Assembly: GCA_027068435.1 (NCBI GenBank)
Contig: JAMOTA010000030.1
Location: 58,219-122,218, forward strand
DNA length: 64,000 nucleotides
Origin: Sulfurovum sp.
Lineage (GTDB): Bacteria; Campylobacterota; Campylobacteria; Campylobacterales; Sulfurovaceae
Direction: 5' to 3'
The position numbers and the translations under genes were made by a program. The notes beneath the pieces are model-generated. The model saw only the letters and a program-made list of their open reading frames with translations. It made no database searches and had not been told where the DNA came from. Below are positions 47,729 through 55,275 of this stretch, piece after piece. Each line of letters begins with the position of its first letter. The stretch's first letter is position 1.

Positions 47729-47962
47729 ATGCAACTTCAAATAGATGTAAGTAGTGTAAAATCAACTATTTTTTTAGAATTATTGAATTTATTTAAAAAA
47801 GACAATATGATAAATGACTATAAAGTTATAGATAATGAAAAAATAAATACTTATGACGATGAAGTATTAAATGATTTATCTAGTTTAGGTGATACTTTAA
47901 GAAATGCTAAAAATGGCTTAGGTCATAAGACTTCTACTATTGTAACTATCAAAGATGTATAA
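47729..47962 (+). CDS. Putative antitoxin of a type II toxin-antitoxin pair
   Basis: 77 aa, acidic, helical; MQLQIDVSSVKSTIFLELL then DNEKINTYDDEVLNDLSSL. It overlaps the downstream RelE-like toxin by 8 bp, the usual antitoxin position and size. No DNA-binding motif is clear. RBS AAAGGA. The function is inferred from position. Confidence 0.65.
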   Translation: MQLQIDVSSVKSTIFLELLNLFKKDNMINDYKVIDNEKINTYDDEVLNDLSSLGDTLRNAKNGLGHKTSTIVTIKDV

Positions 47963-48293
47963 ATATACTATAGTAGAGCAAGAATTATATAAAAAATCTT
48001 TTAAAAAACTATCTAAATCATATAAAAATATTGATTTGGATATTAAATATTTTTTAGAATCTATAAATACAAAAGATGATTTAGGTATAGAATTAAAATC
48101 AAATGTATTTAAAGTAAGAATTAAAAATAGTGATAAAAACAAAGGTAAAAGTGCTGGATATAGATTAATAAGTTATTTAGCATTAGTTGAAAATGAACTA
48201 CATTTATTGTATATTTATGATAAAAGTAAATTAGTCAATCTAACTGAAAAAGAAGTTGATGAATTAATTACAAAACAAATTGATGAAGATTAG
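47955..48293 (+). CDS. RelE/ParE-superfamily toxin
   Basis: 112 aa. YTIVEQELYKKSFKKLSKSY at the N-terminus, VFKVRIKNSDKNKGKSAGYR and LLYIYDKSKLVNLTEKE in the C-terminal half match the RelE/HigB fold, with basic residues that could contact mRNA on the ribosome. It overlaps the antitoxin. If active, it would cleave mRNA; a gyrase target (ParE) cannot be excluded. Confidence 0.72.
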   Translation: MYKYTIVEQELYKKSFKKLSKSYKNIDLDIKYFLESINTKDDLGIELKSNVFKVRIKNSDKNKGKSAGYRLISYLALVENELHLLYIYDKSKLVNLTEKEVDELITKQIDED

Positions 48294-48466
48294 ATTTTAA
48301 GTAACATAAAGATGTAGGTCGGAGAGAGGACACATTGGCAAAAAGTATTTGATAAAAAATTTAGAAGATTTTCTACAGGTTTATCAGAATTGGCGTATCA
48401 TAAAGTATTTGTATAGGATCTAGTTAAAGGATTTGGAATGAATGGTTTAATTAAAGGTAAGAAAGT

Positions 48467-49702
48467 TCACTTATTGTGAGAATTGGTGTTATCTATTATC
48501 TTCTCAATACTAAGAGTGGTTTTTTTACTAATATCTGCTATTTTGGCAAACTCTCTCCATTTACTTACTGCACTTTTTACTTGCTCTATTAGTGTTGGGG
48601 CTTTTTTAATGCTATGCTTTTTAGCCAACTCTAAAAGGTGCTTAGTAGTAGGGTTCTTTCCCTCTCCCATATACATGGTGCTATGCTCTCCCCTAGGTCC
48701 ATTTGAGAAAGTGACATCATAAACAGGTGAAAAGCTCCAAATTCCTCTTTCATCCATAACAAATGAAAAGTTTTTAGCATGGTCATCACGGTTATGGGTA
48801 AAGAGGTTAAAACAAGCCAATCTAAAAACCTTTTCTACTTCTTGCACATTTTTAGTCAGATGCAATGTCAATGCCAACAAATCATCATAATCTAAAGTTG
48901 GAAACCTAAAGTCACTATGGGTCAATCCTGCTACTGAGTGCATGTGTACGCGTTTATCTCCAACTCTGTCAAACCGTTTTATGGAAAAGTATCGACCTTT
49001 TTTTCCCTCTAACAGAGTGGTTTGAGGCATTTGTAATCCTGCTTCTCTTGCCATAAGTGAATAAGCGAACTCTATCGCCCCTATCTCATGACTATCCATA
49101 CTAGATGCAAATTTTACCATCCAATGGTTAAAGCCCTTTTGTAGCTTTTGTCTGCCATGAATTATCTGTTTTTGGTCATCACTTATCTGTACCAATACCT
49201 TTGGTCTAGCCCCTGCCGATGAACCATTTAGAGTTAAAAGTTCATCAAGTAGAGCTTCACTACTTCCCTTTAGTATCTCAGCTGAACTCTCTGCTAAGTC
49301 ATCAAGGACTATGGTATCAATGGAGTTCTCAACCTCTTGTTCAGGCTCATAACTCAAAGCCCCCATAGCATGACTACCCACATAAGCCAACCTATCTAAA
49401 GGAGAGAGCGAATGAGGATTAACCCCAAGTCTCATTAGGTGTCTATCCATAAGCAATCGCCCCCAACCATCAGGTAAAGAGTCATTAAAAAGTCCCCAAA
49501 GCCCATCAAAGGTAGTGTCATCACAACGAAATAGTCCTGCTTTTAGTGGGAGTTTATAGGGCGATAGCTCTATGCCTGTTTTTAGGAAATCTTTGTCGTA
49601 CTCGAAGTAAATTTTTTTCTCTCTAATGGCTAGAGTTCCTATTTTTTGGGTGGTTGTTTGGGTTAGGTGGATAGTTAGGGTTTGAATATTTGTATGAATC
49701 AT
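48467..49702 (-). CDS. HipA-like serine/threonine kinase toxin
   Basis: 411 aa. GSSAGARPKVLVQI is the conserved N-lobe loop of HipA, YFSIKRFDRVG and GLTHSDF the core, and HNRDDHAKNFSF the catalytic loop with Asp. The following SPVYDVTFS is the metal-binding segment. HipA of E. coli phosphorylates glutamyl-tRNA synthetase; the target here is unknown. It is the last gene of an operon with a HEPN-like protein and an XRE regulator. The intact catalytic loop suggests it is active. Confidence 0.85.
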   Translation of the reverse strand: MIHTNIQTLTIHLTQTTTQKIGTLAIREKKIYFEYDKDFLKTGIELSPYKLPLKAGLFRCDDTTFDGLWGLFNDSLPDGWGRLLMDRHLMRLGVNPHSLSPLDRLAYVGSHAMGALSYEPEQEVENSIDTIVLDDLAESSAEILKGSSEALLDELLTLNGSSAGARPKVLVQISDDQKQIIHGRQKLQKGFNHWMVKFASSMDSHEIGAIEFAYSLMAREAGLQMPQTTLLEGKKGRYFSIKRFDRVGDKRVHMHSVAGLTHSDFRFPTLDYDDLLALTLHLTKNVQEVEKVFRLACFNLFTHNRDDHAKNFSFVMDERGIWSFSPVYDVTFSNGPRGEHSTMYMGEGKNPTTKHLLELAKKHSIKKAPTLIEQVKSAVSKWREFAKIADISKKTTLSIEKIIDNTNSHNK

Positions 49703-49713
49703 ATTTCTTAAAC

Positions 49714-50679
49714 TTATTTAATATTTAGAAAAGCTGTATCAAAATCAAATCGTAAGTTATTATCTAAATCAGCTAAAAAAATATTCCAATCCTTTTCTTT
49801 AACTCTCATTTGTACATATCTACTTGCCATTTTTAAAAATGCTTTAGCAACTACCTCTAAATCATTATTAAGCTGTTTTAAATCATCAGTTCTATCATCT
49901 CCATATGATAAAAATACAGAATCTCTATAATGAGCTTTTCCCCTATATCTAAAAGCTTGTACTAAAAAATTCACTATTCCTTTTTCTAATCTTCTATCTC
50001 TTAATTCTCTTGCAACTTTTTTTCTAAAATTATTGACTCCTAAATTTTTAAAGTCTTTACTCTTTTTTACATCTTCTTCTATATGATGTTTTTTATATTT
50101 AGCAGTTCCCTGTAAATATGAAAGTAAAGCTCCCTTTGATTCTTCTAAGTTATTTGGATAATCATTTAAGATATAGTTATTGCTATTACGAAGATTTTCA
50201 ATTTTTTCTTCCACATCTTTTTCAACTAATGTATCTAATGATAAATTAAAAGGATATAAGATTAAATTACTTTCTACAAGTTTATTATTCCATACCTTTG
50301 CTGTTTCAGCATGAGTTTTATGAGTTGTTCCAGCAGATGCTCCAATCATTGCACTACTAGCATAATATACAGTGTAATACCATGAAACTATTTGTGTCAT
50401 CGCTACAGAGTATGGATTATCTACTTTATCATTTATAGCCTGTATAGAATGCAAATTATGAATAGCCATTAAAATATTTTCAAAAACTACTAAATCAGCT
50501 TTTTTATTGTATTTTCTTATTTTAACATGTTTATAAAAATCTTTTAAATTTTCATTAAATTTCTCATCTTCTACACTTATGGCTAATGCTCTCATCCAAT
50601 TAACAGTTCCCTGAAATGCGAACCTTACTGTTGGTTGATATGTTTCATCATATAATTTTTTCAAATACCATTGTTCCAT
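49714..50679 (-). CDS. Helical protein with HEPN-like R-x5-H motif, between HipA and XRE genes
   Basis: 321 aa, strongly helical, no signal peptide. An R-x5-H motif (FRYRGKAHYR, Arg244 to His250) resembles the RX4-6H signature of HEPN ribonucleases. A first helix pair includes QIVSWYYTVYYASSAM. It begins directly after the XRE stop and 11 bp before hipA, so all three are one operon. It may be a second effector or an adaptor. I cannot assign it to a family with confidence. Confidence 0.6.
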   Translation of the reverse strand: MEQWYLKKLYDETYQPTVRFAFQGTVNWMRALAISVEDEKFNENLKDFYKHVKIRKYNKKADLVVFENILMAIHNLHSIQAINDKVDNPYSVAMTQIVSWYYTVYYASSAMIGASAGTTHKTHAETAKVWNNKLVESNLILYPFNLSLDTLVEKDVEEKIENLRNSNNYILNDYPNNLEESKGALLSYLQGTAKYKKHHIEEDVKKSKDFKNLGVNNFRKKVARELRDRRLEKGIVNFLVQAFRYRGKAHYRDSVFLSYGDDRTDDLKQLNNDLEVVAKAFLKMASRYVQMRVKEKDWNIFLADLDNNLRFDFDTAFLNIK

Positions 50680-50973
50680 TTATGTATCCTTTTTCTGATT
50701 TTTTAAAATCTCATCCATACTCCCATACCTCTCCTCCTCTTCACAACAAACCCCAGAAAAATCCTCCAAGCACTCCAACACCAAAGCCAACTTCAAAAGT
50801 GACTCCAATGCTATCTGCCCACTTCCTTCAAAGCGTTTGAGCGAACCAAGGCTAACCCCTGAACGGGTAGCCAATTCAGGTTGAGTATAGCCAAGGCTTT
50901 TTCTTCGCTCTTTAAACTTGACTTGAAGCTCTTGCATAATGTCGGTTGGGGTTTTGGGTAAAAAAGATAACAT
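50680..50973 (-). CDS. XRE-family helix-turn-helix antitoxin/regulator (HipB-like)
   Basis: 97 aa. The HTH is RRKSLGYTQPELATRSGVSL followed by GSLKRFEGSGQI. The acidic C-terminus contains CCEEEERYGSM. It is the first gene of the operon with the HEPN-like and HipA genes, the usual place of HipB, which represses the operon and neutralises HipA. Confidence 0.82.
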   Translation of the reverse strand: MLSFLPKTPTDIMQELQVKFKERRKSLGYTQPELATRSGVSLGSLKRFEGSGQIALESLLKLALVLECLEDFSGVCCEEEERYGSMDEILKNQKKDT

Positions 50974-51030
50974 ATTAGCCTTTTTATGGTTATTTGCTAT
51001 ATTATAGCTAAAATATTAGATATATATGAC

Positions 51031-51558
51031 TTATACCATCTCTTTAGCAAACTTAGCTTTTAGTTTGGCTAGTTTTGGAGGGATGACTGCCATGCAGTAG
51101 CCTTGCGTTTGGTTTTGACGGTAGTAGTCTTGGTGGTAGGCTTCTGCTGAGTAGTAAAGGTCTAACGGTTCTATGGTGGTAACAATGGTATCTGTATGGT
51201 CTTGTTGGGCTATTTTTAGGGCTGATTGTGCTGCTTCTTTGGTCTCTTCATCTGTGTAGAGTATGGTTGAACGGTATTGTGTTCCTCTGTCTGCACCTTG
51301 TTGGTTTAGGGTTGTAGGGTTATGTACTAAAAAAAAGATCTCTAGTAGAGTGTTTGAAGTGATGATACTGTTGTCGTAATGTATTTTGATTACTTCGGCA
51401 TGTCCTGACTCACCTGTACAGATGTCTTGGTATGTGGGGTTAAGTGTTTGTCCATTTGCGTAACCACTCTCTACCTTGCTTACACCTTTAAGAAGTACAA
51501 ATACTGCTTCAGTACACCAAAAACACCCACCACCAACTATAAGTTCTTTTATTGCCAT
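51031..51558 (-). CDS. msrA: Peptide methionine sulfoxide reductase MsrA
   Basis: Repairs methionine-S-sulfoxide in proteins. Catalytic GGGCFWCTEAVF is near the N-terminus; GYANG, EVIKIHYDN and GTQYRST are the family motifs. 175 aa. No N-terminal signal, so cytoplasmic. It is divergent from the thioredoxin gene at 51644, which could supply reductant. Confidence 0.93.
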   Translation of the reverse strand: MAIKELIVGGGCFWCTEAVFVLLKGVSKVESGYANGQTLNPTYQDICTGESGHAEVIKIHYDNSIITSNTLLEIFFLVHNPTTLNQQGADRGTQYRSTILYTDEETKEAAQSALKIAQQDHTDTIVTTIEPLDLYYSAEAYHQDYYRQNQTQGYCMAVIPPKLAKLKAKFAKEMV

Positions 51559-51643
51559 GTTATTTTCCTATTTATATTATGTTTACTATCTACGATATAA
51601 TACCTAACAAAGTAAAAACTAATCTAAATTGGAGAAATTTCTA

Positions 51644-52072
51644 ATGAATGTTAATGTCGTATGTCCTCATTGTCTCAAAGTAAACCGTATTCCTAAAAAA
51701 GAGTCTTATGCAAAAGCTAACTGTGGTTCATGTAAAAACTCACTCTTAGAGAGTAAACCTGTTGCAGTAGATGCAGAAAAACTTAGTATTTTTTTAGCCA
51801 ATAGTGACATTCCTGTAGTGGTTGATTTTTGGGCTCCTTGGTGTGGTCCTTGTTTACAGATGGCTCCAGCGTATGAAGAGGCTGCTTTGGCTATGCCTCT
51901 TCAAGCGCAGTTTTTAAAAGTCAATACAGAAGAACAGCAAACTTTAGGTAGTCAATATCGTATAGAGAGTATTCCTACACTTATACTTTTTAAGGCTACT
52001 AAAGAGGTAGAGAGAGTTAGTGGTGCGTTAAGTACGGGGCGTTTACAAAACTGGGTTAAGCAGTATCTGTAG
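51644..52072 (+). CDS. Thioredoxin 2-like protein with N-terminal zinc ribbon
   Basis: 142 aa from ATG 51644 (GGAG 9 nt upstream; an in-frame TTG at 51629 is less likely). CPHC and CGSC form a zinc ribbon, then a thioredoxin fold with WAPWCGPCLQMAP and IESIPTLILF. It is TrxC/Trx2-type. The response regulator starts 1 bp after its stop. Confidence 0.88.
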   Translation: MNVNVVCPHCLKVNRIPKKESYAKANCGSCKNSLLESKPVAVDAEKLSIFLANSDIPVVVDFWAPWCGPCLQMAPAYEEAALAMPLQAQFLKVNTEEQQTLGSQYRIESIPTLILFKATKEVERVSGALSTGRLQNWVKQYL

Positions 52073-52744
52073 ATGAGTAAAATACTACTTATAGAAGATG
52101 ATGCAAACCTTAATGAAACAGTCACTGAGTTTCTTGAAGAGAGTGGATACGAAGTGGTATCGGCTTATGATGGATATGAAGCACAAGAGAGGCTTTATGA
52201 GAGTAAATATGACTTAATCTTACTTGATGTCAATATGCCTGGTATCAATGGTTTTGATTTACTTAAAAAGAGTAGAGAAGAGGGGCTGGTTGCTCCTGCT
52301 ATTTTTATCACTTCTATGGACTCTGTAGATGACTTAGAGAGAGGTTTTGAGAGTGGGTGTGATGACTATATACGTAAGCCTTTTTCTCTTAAGGAATTGT
52401 ATATACGTGTAGATACATTACTCAAAAGAGGTTTTTATCATGAAGCAAAAGAGTTTATACAAATTACACCAAGTATCTCTTATGAGATTAAAAACAATGA
52501 ACTTATCGTTAACAGTGAGAGGGTCTCTTTAGGCAATAAAGAGTCAAGACTTTTAAAGCTTTTTATGAAAGCAGAGGGTGAGATACTTTCGCACGAACGT
52601 ATCTATAAGCATTTATGGGACTACGATGAAGAGCCTAGTGATACAGCACTTCGTACTTACATTAAGAACCTTCGTAAGATAATAGGTAAGGAAAGAGTTG
52701 TTAGTATTAAAAAACAAGGCTACAAATTCACTACTCAGAAGTGA
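52073..52744 (+). CDS. OmpR-family response regulator
   Basis: 223 aa: receiver (LIEDDANL, Asp52 in LILLDVNMPGING, TSMD, RKPFSL) and C-terminal winged helix (SDTALRTYIKNLRKIIG). It is paired with the membrane kinase that follows and overlaps it by 47 bp. Target genes are unknown but may include the neighbouring thioredoxin and cytochromes. Confidence 0.92.
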   Translation: MSKILLIEDDANLNETVTEFLEESGYEVVSAYDGYEAQERLYESKYDLILLDVNMPGINGFDLLKKSREEGLVAPAIFITSMDSVDDLERGFESGCDDYIRKPFSLKELYIRVDTLLKRGFYHEAKEFIQITPSISYEIKNNELIVNSERVSLGNKESRLLKLFMKAEGEILSHERIYKHLWDYDEEPSDTALRTYIKNLRKIIGKERVVSIKKQGYKFTTQK

Positions 52745-53891
52745 AAAGAAATCTCTACTTAGGTTTTTAACACTCTATGTAGCTATGGTTATTTTTATGC
52801 TAATCATGCTTGCACTTTTTTATTATCAGGGACAAGAGAAATTGATGTTTGCACAACAAAGAATTACTTTAACCAAGTATGCAGATATTCAAACTAAAAA
52901 GCTTAAAGAGCTTCATCACTATTTTGATGAAAAGGTAGGCTATCCTAGAGATACACGATTTAAAAGTGCCATTTATGATATTGAGTATGTACCGATATTC
53001 ACTCTACTTGAAAACACTCCTGAACGTTTTGATACAGAGATGTATATTACCCAAAATAAAAAGCAGATACATTTTGTAAAAAGTTTAGATGAGTATTATC
53101 TAGGAACAAAATATCTTATTATAGAGATTTCAGATGATAGTGTTTGGCGTAGTCATATATGGAAACATATTATAGGTTATGGGTTAATGATTTTTCTTCT
53201 GTTTATACTTTTTGGTCTATATTTGGCTAAACTTTTTCTAAAACCTATGCGTGACTCTATCCTTCTGCTTGATAGATTTATTAAAGATACAACGCATGAG
53301 CTAAATACCCCTCTCGCTGCAATACTTGCTAACATAGAGATGATGGATACTTCTGTAATGGTAGAAAAAAACAAGAAAAAGCTTAACCGTATAAATATTG
53401 CTGCAAAGACAGTATCGACACTCTATAAAGATTTAACTTATTTAACTTTAGAGCAAGAAAAAAAGAATCAAGATAGTGATGTACGCATAAAAGAGCTTAT
53501 AGAAAATAGGGTGGAGTATTTTGATATTTTAGCAAAATCTAAAAAGATTACATTTAGTTTAAATTTGAAAGATAGCATACTTTTTATTGATAAGCGTAAA
53601 TTTGTAAGAGTTATTGATAATCTTATCTCTAATGCCATAAAATACAACAACCGTGGTGGTGAGATTAGGATTGTTCTTAAAAATCATATACTAAGTATCT
53701 CAGATACTGGTATTGGAATAGCTGAAGAAGATATACCATTTATGTTTGATCGTTATATGAGATTTAATCAAAGTGAAGGTGGTTTCGGTGTAGGTCTTAG
53801 TATTGTTGAAAAAATCACAGATGAATATAATATTAAAATAGAGGTAGAATCTATAAAAGGTAAGGGGACAAAAATGGTATTAAAATGGTAA
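52698..53891 (+). CDS. Membrane sensor histidine kinase
   Basis: 397 aa. The start is TTG 52698 with AAGGA 5 nt upstream, 47 bp inside the regulator gene. Two membrane helices (about 22-44 and 155-176) flank a ~110-residue periplasmic domain. Then HisKA with His200 in DTTHELNTPLAAIL, N-box NLISNAIKYN, DTGIGIAEE and GGFGVGLSIVE. It overlaps the next gene by 7 bp. The periplasmic domain has no motif I recognise. Confidence 0.9.
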   Translation: MLVLKNKATNSLLRSEKKSLLRFLTLYVAMVIFMLIMLALFYYQGQEKLMFAQQRITLTKYADIQTKKLKELHHYFDEKVGYPRDTRFKSAIYDIEYVPIFTLLENTPERFDTEMYITQNKKQIHFVKSLDEYYLGTKYLIIEISDDSVWRSHIWKHIIGYGLMIFLLFILFGLYLAKLFLKPMRDSILLLDRFIKDTTHELNTPLAAILANIEMMDTSVMVEKNKKKLNRINIAAKTVSTLYKDLTYLTLEQEKKNQDSDVRIKELIENRVEYFDILAKSKKITFSLNLKDSILFIDKRKFVRVIDNLISNAIKYNNRGGEIRIVLKNHILSISDTGIGIAEEDIPFMFDRYMRFNQSEGGFGVGLSIVEKITDEYNIKIEVESIKGKGTKMVLKW

Positions 53892-54217
53892 AAAAATTAG
53901 TAGTATTTTTAGTATTGACTTTAGAACTGTTTGCAGATAACATATATACACGTAGCTGTATAGAGTGTCATAAGTATCTTCCTGTAACTTTGCAGCAGAT
54001 GTTTAAAGAGTATCTACAAACTTATAGTGGAGAGGAAAATTTAAAAGCAGGGCTTAAACATTATTTAAAATACCCATCTAAAAGTATCTCTGTAATGTCT
54101 AAACTTTTTATAGATAGTTATGGTATCAAGAAAAGAAGCCATTTAAGTGACAAAGAACTCGATGATGCTATTAAGATTTATTGGAATAAATTTAAGGTTT
54201 TTGGTAAATTGAAATAA
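53885..54217 (+). CDS. Small c-type cytochrome, mono-heme
   Basis: 110 aa. A signal peptide MVKKLVVFLVLTLELFA is followed by SCIECHKYL, a single CxxCH heme site. The rest is helical and Lys-rich. It overlaps the kinase stop, so thioredoxin, regulator, kinase and cytochrome form one operon. It may be a ligand or redox partner of the kinase; that is inference. Confidence 0.75.
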   Translation: MVKKLVVFLVLTLELFADNIYTRSCIECHKYLPVTLQQMFKEYLQTYSGEENLKAGLKHYLKYPSKSISVMSKLFIDSYGIKKRSHLSDKELDDAIKIYWNKFKVFGKLK

Positions 54218-54354
54218 AAAAATTAAAGTTTTATATAAATGTGTAACTTCTTGAAGCATTTATTTTATAATAATCTTTACTTTTTTTAATTTCCTCACAA
54301 TCTTTTCACAATTCTATGTTATTATTCATCATCTTAAAATTTAAAGGATATTAA

Positions 54355-54669
54355 ATGACTAAAATGACTAAAATAGCAGTTTCTGCTTTACTTGGACTTG
54401 CTGTACTTTCAACAACTGTTTCTGCTGACGCAGCAAAAGGACAAAAACTTTATATGAAAAAAATGAAATCTGCATGTGGTTTCTCAGGTGCAAAATTTGC
54501 AGCAAAACATACTGTTGATGAGTGGACAGCTATTAAAGATGGTGGTACATTTCCAGCTGAAGCTGCTGCATTATGTGGTGGTGTAAAAGTAAAAGATAAA
54601 CATGCTGCGCATATCGTTGATTTTGCTATTGAGTATGCATCTGATTCAGGAAATGTTCCTAGCTGTTAA
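54355..54669 (+). CDS. Exported cytochrome-c-like protein lacking the heme motif
   Basis: 104 aa with a signal peptide (IAVSALLGLAVLSTTVSADA). The mature part GQKLYMKKMKSACGFSGAKF starts like a class I cytochrome c, but there is no CxxCH. Three Cys (SACGFS, ALCGGV, PSC) remain. RBS AAAGGA. It lies just upstream of a real cytochrome c. A non-heme redox or structural role is possible. Confidence 0.65.
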   Translation: MTKMTKIAVSALLGLAVLSTTVSADAAKGQKLYMKKMKSACGFSGAKFAAKHTVDEWTAIKDGGTFPAEAAALCGGVKVKDKHAAHIVDFAIEYASDSGNVPSC

Positions 54670-54753
54670 GTTTTTCTTAAACACTAGAACTTTATCAACG
54701 ATACTGAAGCAAGTCCTCTTGCTTCCAAAATAATTATTTTAAAAGGAACTAAA

Positions 54754-55050
54754 ATGAAAAAAATTGCAATCTCTATGTTATTCGCTGCTTCTACACTACT
54801 TATGGCTGATGGTGCAGCTACTTATGCTAAATGTGCTGGTTGTCATGGTGCAAATGGTGAAAAAGCTGCTCTTGGTAAATCTGCAATTATTGCTGGTCAA
54901 GATGCTGCAAAAACTGTTGAGCAAATTAATGGTTATAAAGCAGGTACACTTAACCAACATGGTATGGGTGCACTTATGAAAGGTCAAGTAGCTTCTTTAG
55001 ATGATGCTGCTATTAAAGCTGTTGCAGATCACATCGCTGCAATGAAGTAA
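54754..55050 (+). CDS. Class I c-type cytochrome (c553-like)
   Basis: 98 aa. Signal peptide MKKIAISMLFAASTLLMA, heme site KCAGCHGANGE near the mature N-terminus and a Met ligand probably in HGMGALMKG. A small soluble periplasmic electron carrier, common in Campylobacterota. RBS AAAAGGAAC. A UUCG-loop terminator follows. Confidence 0.9.
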   Translation: MKKIAISMLFAASTLLMADGAATYAKCAGCHGANGEKAALGKSAIIAGQDAAKTVEQINGYKAGTLNQHGMGALMKGQVASLDDAAIKAVADHIAAMK

Positions 55051-55057
55051 ACCTTCT

Positions 55058-55083
55058 TTTCAAAAGCCTTCGGGCTTTTGAAA
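55058..55083 (+). terminator. Terminator after the cytochrome c gene
   Basis: An 11-bp perfect stem (TTTCAAAAGCC, 55058-55068, with 55073-55083) closes a TTCG tetraloop, 8 bp after the stop. Confidence 0.8.
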
Positions 55084-55224
55084 CTCTTACTCTTACTTCC
55101 TTATTATTTTTTTACTAAATATATTACTCCAAATAGCGTATGTATTTTAATGCTTAAAATTTAGAAGTACTATAAGAGTAGAAAAGGTATTTGAGGGGTG
55201 TATATAAATCGAAGTTATCTTTGA

Positions 55225-55247
55225 TATAGCACTTTAAAAGTGCTATA
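55225..55247 (-). terminator. Hairpin downstream of deaD
   Basis: TATAGCACT (55225-55233) pairs with AGTGCTATA (55239-55247) around TTAAA, about 30 bp after the deaD stop. It may end the deaD transcript. Confidence 0.5.
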
Positions 55248-55275
55248 CTATTTTGTTTTAGAGCAGAAGATAAAC

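Noticed and set aside
48300..48460. A short coding-like stretch after the RelE-like gene (VFDKKFRRFSTGLSEL...)
   Set aside because: No start codon or ribosome site, and too short to identify; perhaps a gene remnant, but not supportable.
54764..54979. Second open frame inside the cytochrome c gene
   Set aside because: A Leu/Val-rich shadow of the real frame, with no ribosome site.
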